Below are positions 31,846 through 40,761 of a stretch of 64,000 nt of DNA, piece by piece. The position numbers were made by a program, and so were the translations under genes. Each line of letters opens with the position of its first letter. Position 1 is the stretch's first letter. The DNA comes from JAJYUU01 sp963822955 (GTDB lineage: Bacteria; Actinomycetota; Actinomycetes; Streptosporangiales; Streptosporangiaceae). Location of the stretch: positions 1,736,001 through 1,800,000 of the forward strand of contig CAWGJS010000002.1 in the NCBI GenBank assembly GCA_963822955.1. Direction: 5' to 3'. Under the pieces are notes generated by a model. It saw only the letters and a list, made by a program, of their open reading frames with translations, did not search any database and was not told the origin of the DNA.

Positions 31846-33057
31846 CTAGGACGGCGGCGGCATCCGGACCAGGATGTCCAGGCCCCCTCCGGCGGGATTG
31901 TTCACGGTCATCGTGGCCCCGTGGGCGCTGCTGACCGACTTGGCGATCGACAGCCCCAGGCCGAAGCCCCCGCCTTCGCCTGTCCGGCCAGCCAGCCGGT
32001 AGAACGGGTCGGCCAGCGCGTCCACCGCCGAGTCCGGAATGACCTCGCCGCCGTTCGCGATGCGCAGGAACGCCATGTCGTCGTCGGTGCCAGTGCTGAC
32101 GCGGACCCAGCCGCCTGTGACGTTATGCCGCACGGCGTTGTCGACCAGGTTCCAGACCATCCGCTCGACGAGGTGCGCGTCGCCGCGGATCGGCGCCGAG
32201 GCCAGGGTGGCCTGCAGGTCCAGCTCAGCCTGCTGGATGCCATCGCATGCCTGGTCCAGCGCGTCTTCCGCGAGCGCGGCCAGATCGAGCTGCTCTGCAT
32301 GCTGGCCGCCCTGCTCGCTGACCGTCAGGGTCAGCAGGGCCTCGACCATGCGCTGAGCCTGCTCTGTCGACCGGCGCACGCGGACCGCCATGTCCTCTAG
32401 CTGGCGCTGGGTGCGGCCTGGCTTCGCCAGCGTGACATCGATCGCGGTGCGCATTGCGGTCAGCGGCGTGCGCAGCTCGTGCGACGAGTTGGCCACGAAC
32501 TGCCGCTGCGCCGCGAAGGATCGATCCAGCCGGTCCAGCATGTCGTCGAAGGTGTCGGCCATCTCCCGCAGCTCATCACGGGGACCGGAGAGCGCCAGCC
32601 GCTCGCCGAGGTGGTCCTGTGCGGCACGCCTGGCCGTCTCCGTGATTGACCGGACCGGTTTCAGCATCCGGCGCGCAACAAGCCAGCCGATGCCGCCAGA
32701 CGCTAGCGTCGTGATGCCGAGTCCGATGAGGGAGTAGGTGAGCAGGCTGTCGAGGGCGCGGCTGCGCTGGTCGGATGCGCCGGTCCGGATTCCTTCAGCG
32801 AACGCCTTCTGTTCGCAGCCCACGATCGCGCGCTTGCCTTTCTGGTCCGCAGCGCAGTTTGCCTGCACCTTCAGCGCCTGCTGCTTGGTGAGACCGCTAT
32901 GGCCGCCGGTGCTGTGCAGGCTCGCGTCGACCAGCCCGTACGTCAGGCCAAGCAGGGCAGAGCCGGCCAGCAGGAACAGCGCGGCGAACGCTAGTGTCAG
33001 CCTGGGACCGATGCGCTGCGGTATGCACCGCCGGGCCACTCGCGCGAGTGCATTCAC
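31846..33057 (-). CDS. Two-component sensor histidine kinase
   Basis: 403 residues. Two membrane helices (about 19-42 and 104-127) flank an extracytoplasmic sensor of ~60 residues with two cysteines (C68, C81) that could form a disulfide. A HAMP region follows (RRMLKPVRSITETARRA), then the H-box with H193 (ANSSHELRTPL), the N-box NLVDNAVRHN and G-box GFGLGLSIAK. It should phosphorylate the response regulator whose stop overlaps its start by four bases. The divergent neighbours are an export system, suggesting that it senses an envelope stress, antimicrobial or metal. Confidence 0.93.
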   Translation of the reverse strand: MNALARVARRCIPQRIGPRLTLAFAALFLLAGSALLGLTYGLVDASLHSTGGHSGLTKQQALKVQANCAADQKGKRAIVGCEQKAFAEGIRTGASDQRSRALDSLLTYSLIGLGITTLASGGIGWLVARRMLKPVRSITETARRAAQDHLGERLALSGPRDELREMADTFDDMLDRLDRSFAAQRQFVANSSHELRTPLTAMRTAIDVTLAKPGRTQRQLEDMAVRVRRSTEQAQRMVEALLTLTVSEQGGQHAEQLDLAALAEDALDQACDGIQQAELDLQATLASAPIRGDAHLVERMVWNLVDNAVRHNVTGGWVRVSTGTDDDMAFLRIANGGEVIPDSAVDALADPFYRLAGRTGEGGGFGLGLSIAKSVSSAHGATMTVNNPAGGGLDILVRMPPPS

Positions 33058-33710
33058 GGCAGCCGGTACCCGCTGCCGACGACAGTCTCGATCGGGTCTG
33101 GCTCGCCAAGCTTGCTGCGCAGCCTGCCGACAGTGACGGTCACGGTCCGGGTGAACGGATCGGCGTTCTCGTCCCAGACTCGCTCCAGCAGGTCCTCGGC
33201 GCTGACGACTGCCCCATCGGCGACCAGCAGCTCTTCCAGCACGCCTAGCTCCTTCCGGCTGAGCGGCACCGGCCGACCCGCCCGGCTCACCCGCCGCCTG
33301 GCCCGGTCGAGAACCAGGTCGCCGCGGACAAGGAGCGGCGGTGCGGCAGGCTCGCGCCGGGCTAGCGTTCGCACCCTGGCGACAAGCTCCGCGAACGCAA
33401 ACGGCTTGGTGAGGTAGTCGTCGGCGCCGAGCATCAGCCCGTCGACCCGATCCGCGACAGTCCCGGCTGCGGTGAGCATGAGGATGCGAGCGCGCGCAGC
33501 CCCGGCGCCAACCAGGGTGGCGCAGACCGCGTCCCCATGGATTCGCGGCAAGTCCCTGTCGAGCACGACAACGTCGTATCGCGTCAGCATCGCCTTCTCG
33601 ACGGCCGCCGATCCGTCGTAGGCCACGTCCGCGCCGATGCCCTGATCGCGCAGGCCGTCAGCGATGTCGTTGGCCAGCTCGACGTGATCTTCCACCACCA
33701 GCACCCGCAT
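33054..33710 (-). CDS. OmpR-family response regulator
   Basis: 218 residues. The receiver domain has the acidic pair in VEDH, phospho-acceptor D51 in VVLDRDLP and the conserved lysine in DYLTKPFAF. The winged-helix domain follows (LVLDRARRRVSRAG, LSRKELGVLEELL, VWDENADPFTRTVTVTVGRLRSKLG). It is transcribed with the kinase downstream. Twenty bases before its ATG lie two perfect 11-bp direct repeats, and a matching pair lies before the divergent export operon, so it probably controls both units. Confidence 0.95.
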   Translation of the reverse strand: MRVLVVEDHVELANDIADGLRDQGIGADVAYDGSAAVEKAMLTRYDVVVLDRDLPRIHGDAVCATLVGAGAARARILMLTAAGTVADRVDGLMLGADDYLTKPFAFAELVARVRTLARREPAAPPLLVRGDLVLDRARRRVSRAGRPVPLSRKELGVLEELLVADGAVVSAEDLLERVWDENADPFTRTVTVTVGRLRSKLGEPDPIETVVGSGYRLP

Positions 33711-33730
33711 GCAGTCATCCTGCCCTCTGT

Positions 33731-33752
33731 GCGGTCACAGCGCGGTCACAGC
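33731..33752 (-). promoter_or_regulatory. Direct-repeat operator candidate upstream of the response regulator
   Basis: Two exact adjacent copies of GCGGTCACAGC (33731-33741, 33742-33752), read on the minus strand as GCTGTGACCGC twice. An 11-bp period places both half-sites on one DNA face, as for OmpR/PhoB-type regulators. Confidence 0.6.
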
Positions 33753-33839
33753 CCGACCGCGTCCGCGTTCCGGACTCGGCGATCTGACCTGCCAGAACAG
33801 CGCACGGCGAGCTGCCGCACGGGATTGCCCGAGGCTTTC

Positions 33840-33861
33840 GCTGTGATCCCCGCGTGATCCC
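33840..33861 (+). promoter_or_regulatory. Direct-repeat operator candidate upstream of the export operon
   Basis: GCTGTGATCCC (33840-33850) and CGCGTGATCCC (33851-33861) repeat with an 11-bp period, 55 bases before the lipoprotein ATG. They share the GCTGTGAYC core with the repeats facing the response regulator gene. Confidence 0.55.
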
Positions 33862-33916
33862 CAGTCCGCTACGACTGGCCTTGCTCGGCGCTCACCGGGC
33901 GCAGAAGGAGGTCACG

Positions 33917-34567
33917 ATGACACAGCACCATGATCGAACGGCCCTGGCGAGGCCGAACACTGCCGGCGCCGCTGGCCTGGCGGCACGCTGCACCATCCTG
34001 GCAGCGGTTCTGGCGGCCCTGACCGCGGGGATCTTGGGGTGCTCAAGTGCCAGCGGCACCGGCCCGGGCGGCGCTCCAGTGGCGAGCCTGTCCTCCGGAG
34101 GACAGACCGGCCATCGACGGGTTGCGCAGCTCACGCAAGAGCAGTCGGACCTGGATATGGTCCACTTCGCAGCGTGCATGCGCAGCCATGGCGTCGCGAT
34201 GTCAGACCCATTCCACCGGCCCGGCCACGCCGGCCTGAGCATCGACATGCCCACGCAGGATGCTGCGACCAGACCTGCCTACAGCGCTTGCACGCATTTC
34301 GTTCAGCCGATCATCCGGGCCAAGCAGGCCGGCGCCGCCGGGGCGCTGACGCCAGCGAGGCTCGCGGCGCTGACAAGCTACGCGGAGTGCATGCGCGGTC
34401 ACGACATCAACATGCTGGACCCCGCTCCGGCAGGCGAGCTCAACCTTGGCAACGTGCCCGGCATTACCAGCGACTTCGGCCGGTACTCGCCGCAGTTCCG
34501 GGCTGCCGACACTGATTGCCGCCACTTCCTGCCAGCCGGCGTCAGCGATAACGGGACCGGGCCGTGA
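33917..34567 (+). CDS. Lipoprotein with duplicated CMRxH ... CxHF motif
   Basis: 216 residues from ATG 33917, after AGGAGG. A membrane segment (22-41) ends at the lipobox cysteine C42 (GILGC). The mature part contains two similar units: C87-M-R-S-H91 ... DP ... C125-T-H-F, and C158-M-R-G-H162 ... DP ... C201-R-H-F. The pattern suggests an internal duplication and could hold disulfides or metal through Cys/His. Lipoproteins with an ACMRSHG-type motif occur in actinobacteria beside MacB-like export genes. The next gene starts inside its stop codon. Function unknown; a periplasmic accessory to the exporter is likely. Confidence 0.7.
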   Translation: MTQHHDRTALARPNTAGAAGLAARCTILAAVLAALTAGILGCSSASGTGPGGAPVASLSSGGQTGHRRVAQLTQEQSDLDMVHFAACMRSHGVAMSDPFHRPGHAGLSIDMPTQDAATRPAYSACTHFVQPIIRAKQAGAAGALTPARLAALTSYAECMRGHDINMLDPAPAGELNLGNVPGITSDFGRYSPQFRAADTDCRHFLPAGVSDNGTGP

Positions 34568-35691
34568 CGGCCAGGCGGCCGGCCCTGGTGGCAGGCCTGG
34601 CCGGCGCAGCTGCGGTCGGCGCGGCCGCCACCGTCACGCTGGCGGGCGGCCAGGCCGGCCCGGCCGCGCCGCAACTACCGCGACTCGCCACCGCCACCGT
34701 AAACCAGACCACGCTGACCCAGTCCGCACTGACCGAGGGCACACTCGGCTATCAGGCCAGCGCTCCCGTGATCAACGCCATGACCGGCACGTACACCTGG
34801 CTGCCAGCGCCGGGCCGTACGATCAGGCCGGGCCGAGTCTTGTACCGGGTGGACGATCAGCCGGTCTTGCTGATGGCGGGCCGGGTGCCCGCCTGGCGGT
34901 CCTTCGAGCTCGGCATGACCAGCGGTCCGGACATCCGGCAGCTGACGGCGGCGCTGATCGCCGGGCACTTCGCCACCGGGCTGCTGACGGCGCCGAGCGA
35001 CGACTTCACCGGGGCGACGGCCGTGGCGGTCGAGCGATGGCAGGCCTCGCACGGGCTCGTGCCGACGGGGCAGATCCCGCTCGGCCAGATCGTTTTCCTG
35101 CCGGGCGCGATCCTGGTCGGCGGCTGGCAGGCCGCAACAGGCTTGAGCGCCCAGCCGGGTCAGCAGCCCTACGAGGTGACTACCGACCGCAGGGTTGTCA
35201 TCGTGCCGGTGACTCCGGACATGCCCGTCGTTCACGCTGGCCAGCGCGTCAGCATCATCCTGCCGTCGCAGGTCGCGACGCCCGGCCGGGTCACGAGCAT
35301 CGGGCCGCTGTCCGCCGTGGCCAGCGCCAGCGCGGATGGTTACGGCAGCGCAGCTAACGCTGGCGCAGGCGGAAACGGCGGAACAGCCACGGCCGCGGCA
35401 CAGGGAGCCACTTCGGTTCTGTACGTCAGGCCCGCGGACCCGGCGGCTACCGGCACCGGCGACGGCGTGGCGGTCCAGGTGTCGCTCGCTGTCCAGATCG
35501 TGCGTGACGCGCTGTCGGCGCCGGTTAACGCGCTTCTCGCGCTGGCCGGAGGCGGCTACGGCGTCGAGATCGTGCTGCCCTCCGGAGCACACCGCCTGGT
35601 GGGCGTGCACACCGGCATCTTCGCCGGCGGCCTTGTACAGATCAGCGGCTCCGGCCTGACGGCCGGCACCAAGGTGGTGGTGGCACAGTGA
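34564..35691 (+). CDS. Peptidoglycan-binding-domain efflux adaptor (MacA/HlyD-like position)
   Basis: 375 residues. A signal/anchor helix (about 8-28) leads to strand-rich segments (ATVNQTTLTQSALTEGTLGYQ). A PG_binding_1-type segment (PDIRQLTAALIAGHF ... ATAVAVERWQASHGLVPTGQIPLGQIVFLPG, ~125-180) and C-terminal adaptor-like strands (APVNALLALAGGGYGVEIV, GVHTGIFAGGLVQISG) follow. In actinobacteria this architecture replaces MacA, linking a MacB-type exporter to the cell wall. A Gly/Ala-rich loop (about 258-285) is inserted before the last domain. It overlaps both neighbours by four bases. Confidence 0.8.
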   Translation: MTARRPALVAGLAGAAAVGAAATVTLAGGQAGPAAPQLPRLATATVNQTTLTQSALTEGTLGYQASAPVINAMTGTYTWLPAPGRTIRPGRVLYRVDDQPVLLMAGRVPAWRSFELGMTSGPDIRQLTAALIAGHFATGLLTAPSDDFTGATAVAVERWQASHGLVPTGQIPLGQIVFLPGAILVGGWQAATGLSAQPGQQPYEVTTDRRVVIVPVTPDMPVVHAGQRVSIILPSQVATPGRVTSIGPLSAVASASADGYGSAANAGAGGNGGTATAAAQGATSVLYVRPADPAATGTGDGVAVQVSLAVQIVRDALSAPVNALLALAGGGYGVEIVLPSGAHRLVGVHTGIFAGGLVQISGSGLTAGTKVVVAQ

Positions 35692-36368
35692 TGGTGCTAG
35701 AGCTGTCCGATGTCAGCAAGGTTCATCCGGGGTCACCGCCGGTCACCGCAGTCAGGTCGCTCACGCTGACGGTCGAAGCCGGCGACTTCGCCGCAGTCAT
35801 CGGCCCGTCCGGGTCTGGGAAGACTACGCTGCTGGCCCTCGCCGGGACGCTCGAACGACCGACGACCGGCTCGATCCGGGTCGCCGGCCAGGCGCTAGAC
35901 GGCCTAGCCGACCGTGACGTCTCCGGCATCAGGGCGGCGAGCATCGGCTTCGTCTTCCAGCATTTCTTCCTGCTGCCTGGCTTGACGGCCCTCGACAACG
36001 TCGCGACCGGGCTGCTGTACCGAGGCACGGCCGCCGGGCAGCGGCGGGCCGCGGCCGCGGCCGCGCTCGAGCAGGTTGGGCTGAGCCACCGGGCCGGGCA
36101 CCGGCCAGCCGAGCTATCCGGCGGTGAGCGGCAGCGGGTCGCGATCGCGCGTGCGATCGTCGGTGAGCCGGCGATCATCCTGGCCGACGAGCCGACCGGG
36201 AGCCTGGACACCACCGCGGGGGCTGGCGTCCTGTCGATCCTGGCGGGACTGAACAAGCGGGGGGTCACCCTGCTGGTGGTCACGCATAACCCCGATATCG
36301 CGGCCACCGCGCGCCGCACAATCCGGCTCCGGGATGGTGTGATCGAGCACGATAGCGAGGCAGCGTGA
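35688..36368 (+). CDS. MacB/LolD-type ABC transporter, ATP-binding protein
   Basis: 226 residues. Walker A GPSGSGKTT, Q-loop IGFVFQHFFLLP, signature LSGGERQRVAIARAI, Walker B IILADEPTGSLD and H-loop VVTHNPDIA are all intact, and FVFQxFxLLP with DEPTGxLD marks the MacB/LolD subfamily. It drives the permease encoded next. GTG 35688 and ATG 35691 are both possible starts, overlapping the previous stop. These exporters act as mechanotransmitters for antibiotics, peptides or lipoproteins rather than as classical channels. Confidence 0.92.
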   Translation: MMVLELSDVSKVHPGSPPVTAVRSLTLTVEAGDFAAVIGPSGSGKTTLLALAGTLERPTTGSIRVAGQALDGLADRDVSGIRAASIGFVFQHFFLLPGLTALDNVATGLLYRGTAAGQRRAAAAAALEQVGLSHRAGHRPAELSGGERQRVAIARAIVGEPAIILADEPTGSLDTTAGAGVLSILAGLNKRGVTLLVVTHNPDIAATARRTIRLRDGVIEHDSEAA

Positions 36369-37573
36369 CCGGCGGCGGGCGCGGGACAGCCCGTGCGGTC
36401 ATGCGTCCAGCCGACTTGTGGCCGGTCGCAGTCGCCGGAATTATCATCCGGCCGGTCCGCAGTATGCTCTCCGCGCTGGGCATCGCGCTGGGCATCGCAA
36501 CGATGGTGGCCGTGCTCGGGATCTCCGCCTCCAGCCGAGCTCAGCTAGTCGCCGAGATCGATGCGCTCGGCACCAACCTGCTGACCGTGACACCCGGCCA
36601 GTCGTTCGGCGGCCCCGGCGCCAGCTTGCCCGCGACGGCTCCGGAGATGATCGCCCGGATCGGCCCGGTCATCGATGCCGCAGCCATCGGCGACGTGGCG
36701 GCGAATGCTTACCGCAGCGACCGCGTACCGGCGGCCAACACCAACGCCATCAGCGTCTACTCAACCGAGCCCAGGCTGCTGCACACACTCCAGGGAAAGA
36801 TGGCTCAGGGGACCTTCCTGACTGCGGCCACGGCTAGGTACCCGGCCGCCGTGCTCGGTCCCTACGCAGCGCAGGCGCTGGGCATCGACCGGGCGGACGG
36901 ATCTGGCCTGGTGTGGATCGGGGGACACTGGTTCGCGGTTACCGGAATCCTGGATCCGCTGGCGCTGGCCCCGGAGCTTGACCGGGCGGTGCTGATCGGC
37001 TGGCCGGTCGCCCGTCAGCTGCTGCATGCGGGCGTCAGGCCGGCGCAGGTCTACGTCCGCACCAACCCTGCAAGCGTTCCGGCCGTGGAATCGGTGCTGG
37101 CAGCGACGGCAGACCCGAGCGCTCCGCAGAACGTCACGGTGACCGATCCGGCCGACGCGCTCATTGCGCGAGCAGATGCGACGACGGCCTTCCAGGGCCT
37201 GTTCCTCGCGCTCGGCGCCGTCGCGCTGTGCGTCGGCGGGATCGGCATCGGCAACGTGATGGTGATCGCGGTGCTCGAGCGCCGTAATGAGATCGGCCTG
37301 CGGCGTGCACTCGGCGCGACCCGCCGCCACATCAGCCTCCAGTTCGCGGCCGAGGCCGTCGTCCTTGCCGGGGCGGGCGGTGCAGCCGGTGCTGCGCTCG
37401 GCGCGATCGCTACAGCGGCGTTCGCCGCCGCCAGGCACTGGCACGCCGTCGTCTCACTGCCGAGCCTTGGCGGGGCGGTCGGCGTCGCCCTCGCTGTCGG
37501 CGCCCTCGCCGGGCTTTATCCGGCGGTCCGGGCGGCGCAGCTTCCGCCTGCCGAAGCGCTGCGGCTGGGCTAG
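36365..37573 (+). CDS. MacB/FtsX-type ABC transporter permease
   Basis: 402 residues from GTG 36365. The MacB topology is clear: first membrane helix (about 36-56, SMLSALGIALGIATMVAVLGIS), a large extracytoplasmic MacB_PCD domain (about 60-265, starting GTNLLTVTPGQ), and three C-terminal helices (about 275-300, 325-350, 365-385). The coupling motif is VLERRNEIGLRRALGATRRHI. With the ATPase and adaptor it forms an export complex, probably induced by the divergent two-component system. Substrate unknown. Confidence 0.9.
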   Translation: MTGGGRGTARAVMRPADLWPVAVAGIIIRPVRSMLSALGIALGIATMVAVLGISASSRAQLVAEIDALGTNLLTVTPGQSFGGPGASLPATAPEMIARIGPVIDAAAIGDVAANAYRSDRVPAANTNAISVYSTEPRLLHTLQGKMAQGTFLTAATARYPAAVLGPYAAQALGIDRADGSGLVWIGGHWFAVTGILDPLALAPELDRAVLIGWPVARQLLHAGVRPAQVYVRTNPASVPAVESVLAATADPSAPQNVTVTDPADALIARADATTAFQGLFLALGAVALCVGGIGIGNVMVIAVLERRNEIGLRRALGATRRHISLQFAAEAVVLAGAGGAAGAALGAIATAAFAAARHWHAVVSLPSLGGAVGVALAVGALAGLYPAVRAAQLPPAEALRLG

Positions 37574-37635
37574 CGGCCTGTGCACCCACCACGGTGAGCG
37601 GGCAGCTCCGACGCGGCCGCGCGGCTAGGCGACCG

Positions 37636-39093
37636 TCAGCTGATCGCGTCCGGCTGCGGCTGCTTGACCACCGGCCGCCCAGTCACACGGGGCCGGGCGA
37701 CTGAGCCCCGGCGCAGGAGCAACGCGGCGAGCGCCGCGGCGACACCCGCTCCTGCAATGGCGTACCAGCCGTGCCTGAAGGCGGTCAGCTCGGCCGCAGC
37801 TCCGTGCGGGCTGCCGAGCACCGCGACCAGCATCGCCACGCCGACGGCGAAGCCGACCTGGCGCAGCATGTTGACCACGCCGGAGCCGGTAGCGAAGGAC
37901 GGTGGCGGCAGCGACGAGGCCGCGGTCGACATCAGAGACGGCAGGGTCAGGCCGACGCCGATCCCGGTGATCAGCATGCCGGGGAGTATCTCCAGGTAAT
38001 TCGGCGTGAGCTGGACCGCAGCCGCCCACCAGCCGACGCCGGCAGCGAACACGGTTGCGCCCGCGCCGATGACGAAGGCTGGCCCGTGGCGGGCCAGCAG
38101 GCGCCCGGTGACCACGAACGAGAACAGCGGCACCATCGCCGGACCGGGCGCGACGGCGAGACCGGTCTGCAGCGCCGACCATCCCCAGACGTCCTGCATC
38201 CACAGCACGATGGACAGCAGCATCGCCCCGAACGACACCGAGAACAGCAGCGTCGCAAGTGAGGCGCCGGAGAAGGTGCGGACCCGGAACAGGGCAGGCT
38301 CGATGAGCGGGTTATGGTGCCGCGCGCAGCGAAGCGCGAACAGCCCGAGCAGGATCACCGCCGCTGCCAGGACTGCGACCGTGCGGCCCGAGCCCCAGCC
38401 CCAGTCACCGCCGCGCACCAGCCCCAGGGTGAGGCCGCCCACGCCGGCCGTGACCAGCAGAGCCGACAGCTCATCCGGCCGTGGGCCAGGGTGACCTGCG
38501 ACGTCCGGCAGCTTCCGCCATCCGATGATGAGAGCGGCCACCCCGATCGGCACGTTGACGAGGAACACCCACCGCCAGCTCGCGGCGACCAGCAGTCCGC
38601 CGATGACTGGCCCGAGCGCGGCGGCCATGCCGCCGGTAGCGGTCCAGGCCCGGACCGCGCCGCCGCGGCGCTCTGCCGGGTAGCTCGCCAGCACGAGGCC
38701 AAGCGATGTTGGCGTCAGCAGGGCGGCGCCGGCAGCCTGGACGAGCCGGAAGGCGATCAGCATCGGCACGCTGACGGCAGCGCCGCAGGCAGCTGAGCCC
38801 GCCGTGAAGACCGCCACGCCGATCAGGAAGCCGGTCTTCCGGTTTCGCTGGTCTGCCAGCCGCCCGGCCAGGACCAGAAGCGCCGCGTACACGATCGCGT
38901 AGCCGTTCAGCACCCACGACAGCGTGCCGAGGTCGGGTTCATGCAGGTCTGCGGCGATCTGCGGCAGTGCCACGTTCACGATGAACAGGTCCAGGCTGGC
39001 CATGACCACGCCGGCGCACACGATCACGAGGATCTGGCCCGGCCGGATGGTTCGGGCAGCGCCGGCGTGAGCAGGCTGGCTTAGGGTAGTCAT
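37636..39093 (-). CDS. MFS drug exporter, DHA2 (14-TMS) type
   Basis: 485 residues with about 14 hydrophobic segments. Motif D1/A features are LDLFIVNVALPQIAADL, GRLADQRNRKTGFLIGV, LVQAAGAALLTPTSLGLVLASYP and the antiporter motif C GPVIGGLLVAASWRWVFLVNVPIG. These identify an EmrB/QacA-type proton-driven exporter. It is divergent from an HxlR regulator gene 46 bases away, the usual arrangement for a repressor-controlled drug pump. The C-terminus ends in a short basic tail. Substrate unknown. Confidence 0.92.
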   Translation of the reverse strand: MTTLSQPAHAGAARTIRPGQILVIVCAGVVMASLDLFIVNVALPQIAADLHEPDLGTLSWVLNGYAIVYAALLVLAGRLADQRNRKTGFLIGVAVFTAGSAACGAAVSVPMLIAFRLVQAAGAALLTPTSLGLVLASYPAERRGGAVRAWTATGGMAAALGPVIGGLLVAASWRWVFLVNVPIGVAALIIGWRKLPDVAGHPGPRPDELSALLVTAGVGGLTLGLVRGGDWGWGSGRTVAVLAAAVILLGLFALRCARHHNPLIEPALFRVRTFSGASLATLLFSVSFGAMLLSIVLWMQDVWGWSALQTGLAVAPGPAMVPLFSFVVTGRLLARHGPAFVIGAGATVFAAGVGWWAAAVQLTPNYLEILPGMLITGIGVGLTLPSLMSTAASSLPPPSFATGSGVVNMLRQVGFAVGVAMLVAVLGSPHGAAAELTAFRHGWYAIAGAGVAAALAALLLRRGSVARPRVTGRPVVKQPQPDAIS

Positions 39094-39116
39094 AGCCAGA
39101 CCTTACCTAGCTGGCT
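39094..39116. promoter_or_regulatory. Inverted repeat in the MFS/HxlR divergent promoter
   Basis: AGCCAG (39094-39099) and CTGGCT (39111-39116) pair across 11 bases, directly before the MFS start. A second CTTA/TAAG pair overlaps it. Candidate HxlR site. Confidence 0.35.
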
Positions 39117-39139
39117 TAAGCTTTCACAAGTCAGATAGA

Positions 39140-39667
39140 GTGAGGTTCGTGGGATCGTCGACTGAGGCCGCTCACACGGTGCGGATGACCGGACCGCTGT
39201 TCCCGCGCGGCGCATGGCAGGCCACCAGCTGCTCGATGGCGCGCGCCCTCGAGGTCGTCAGCAGCAGGTCCGCCCTGCTGATCCTGCGCGAGGCTTTTTA
39301 CGGGACGACGAGATTCGACGACTTCGCCGAGCGAGTCGGCATCAGCGAGCCGGTCGCTGCCGCCAGGCTCAGGGACCTTGTCGACGAAGGCCTGCTGGAG
39401 CGTGAGCCCTACCGTGAGCCAGGCCAGCGCACCCGGATGGCCTACCGCCTGACCGAGAAGGGCGCCGAGCTGCTGCCGGTCCTGGTATCGCTCATGCAGT
39501 GGGGCGACCGCTGGCTGGCCCCGGCCGGGCCGCCGGTGCTGCTCAGGCATCGCGAGTGCGGCGAGACTGTGCATGCGCAGCTGCGCTGTACTGCCGGGCA
39601 CCAGGTGTCCGCCGACGACCTCGAGCTCGCCGTCGGGCCGGGCCGTTCCGCAGGAGTGCATGAGTAA
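39140..39667 (+). CDS. HxlR-family transcriptional regulator
   Basis: 175 residues from GTG 39140; GTG 39149 or ATG 39185 (MTGPLFPRG) are alternatives. The HxlR winged helix is visible: CSMARALEVVSSRSALLILREAFYGTTRFDDFAERVGISEPVAAARLRDLVDEGLLEREPYREPGQR with YRLTEKGAELLPVLVSLMQWGDRWL. HxlR proteins usually repress a neighbouring oxidoreductase or drug pump and respond to redox or aromatic ligands. The C-terminal extension holds CGETVH and LRCTAGH, two cysteines that could sense oxidants. Likely regulator of the divergent MFS. Confidence 0.9.
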   Translation: MRFVGSSTEAAHTVRMTGPLFPRGAWQATSCSMARALEVVSSRSALLILREAFYGTTRFDDFAERVGISEPVAAARLRDLVDEGLLEREPYREPGQRTRMAYRLTEKGAELLPVLVSLMQWGDRWLAPAGPPVLLRHRECGETVHAQLRCTAGHQVSADDLELAVGPGRSAGVHE

Positions 39668-39697
39668 CTGCACGTCGCCGGGTACATAAGCGGAGTC

Positions 39698-40723
39698 ATG
39701 AGCCCGGCACGCAAGGACGCCGACGAGAGCCCCGCAGCGAGAGCCAAGGGCCTGGTTCACCGCGTTGACCGGGCGCAGCAGCACTGGCCATGGATTGCAG
39801 TCGCGGTAGCAACGTGGAAGAAGTTCAGTGACGACCAGGCCGGCAATCTTGCCGCGCTGGTCGCCTACTACGCCTTCGCCTCGATCTTCCCGCTGCTGCT
39901 CGTGGCCGTCACGATCCTGGACATCGTGGCCAGCCACTTTCCCAAGCTCGGCGCCAAGCTGCTGACCGCACTGCACGACTACCCGGTGATCGGAACTCAG
40001 CTCAGCAGCACCATGAAGCACGGCGTCAGCGGGACCGGGCTGGCGCTCGTCATCGGCATCCTGCTGACCCTGTACGGAGCTCGCGGCATCGCCACCGCCA
40101 TGCAGAACGCGCTGAACTCAGTCTGGCAAGTACCGCAGTTCCGGCGGCCCCGTTTCCCCAAGAACCTGATCCGCAGCCTCGGTCTCATCGCCGTGCTCGG
40201 GCCCGGCCAGATCATCACGGTCGCGCTGTCCACCGTCGCCGGCGGAACCGGTCACCTTGGCGGAGTGTTCGCCAAGGTCGCCGCTTTCGCCGTCGCGCTC
40301 GTGCTGAACATCGGCCTGTTCTGGGTCGCCTTCCGGCTTGCCACTGCGGCCGAGGTCGCGACGCGCGACCTGCGGCTGAGCGCGATCCTGGCCGCAATCG
40401 CTTGGCAGCTGCTCCAGCTTGTCGGCGGCTTCTTCATCGGTCACCAGACCAATAGCAACTCGGCTTACGGCGTATTCGCGGTCGTGCTCGGCCTGCTCGC
40501 CTGGTTCTATCTTCAGGCGCAGATCACCTTGTACCTCGCCGAGCTCAACGTGGTACGAGTCCTGCGCCTGTGGCCGCGCTCTCTCGCGCCGCCGCCGCTG
40601 ACTGCTGCGGACCTGGCCGCCTACCAGCGCTATGCGGAGGCGACCCAGCGCCGCCCGGAGATCGAGATCCACGTGCGGGCGCCGGAGACCGAACCCGGCG
40701 GCAGCCCGCCCGCCCCGCAGTAA
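39698..40723 (+). CDS. YihY/BrkB-family inner membrane protein
   Basis: 341 residues with six membrane helices. Family signatures are FSDDQAGNLAALVAYYAFASIFPLLL, GARGIATAMQNALNSVWQVP, LGLIAVLGPG and a closing SAYGVFAVVLGLLAWFYLQAQITLYLAELN. The C-terminal 50 residues are soluble, charged and P-rich. These proteins were once called ribonuclease BN but are membrane proteins of uncertain function, possibly transport. Separated by 30 bases from the HxlR gene, in the same direction. Confidence 0.9.
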   Translation: MSPARKDADESPAARAKGLVHRVDRAQQHWPWIAVAVATWKKFSDDQAGNLAALVAYYAFASIFPLLLVAVTILDIVASHFPKLGAKLLTALHDYPVIGTQLSSTMKHGVSGTGLALVIGILLTLYGARGIATAMQNALNSVWQVPQFRRPRFPKNLIRSLGLIAVLGPGQIITVALSTVAGGTGHLGGVFAKVAAFAVALVLNIGLFWVAFRLATAAEVATRDLRLSAILAAIAWQLLQLVGGFFIGHQTNSNSAYGVFAVVLGLLAWFYLQAQITLYLAELNVVRVLRLWPRSLAPPPLTAADLAAYQRYAEATQRRPEIEIHVRAPETEPGGSPPAPQ

Positions 40724-40761
40724 GCTGCGAAGCGGACGTTCCGCAACGCCGAGGAGGCACC

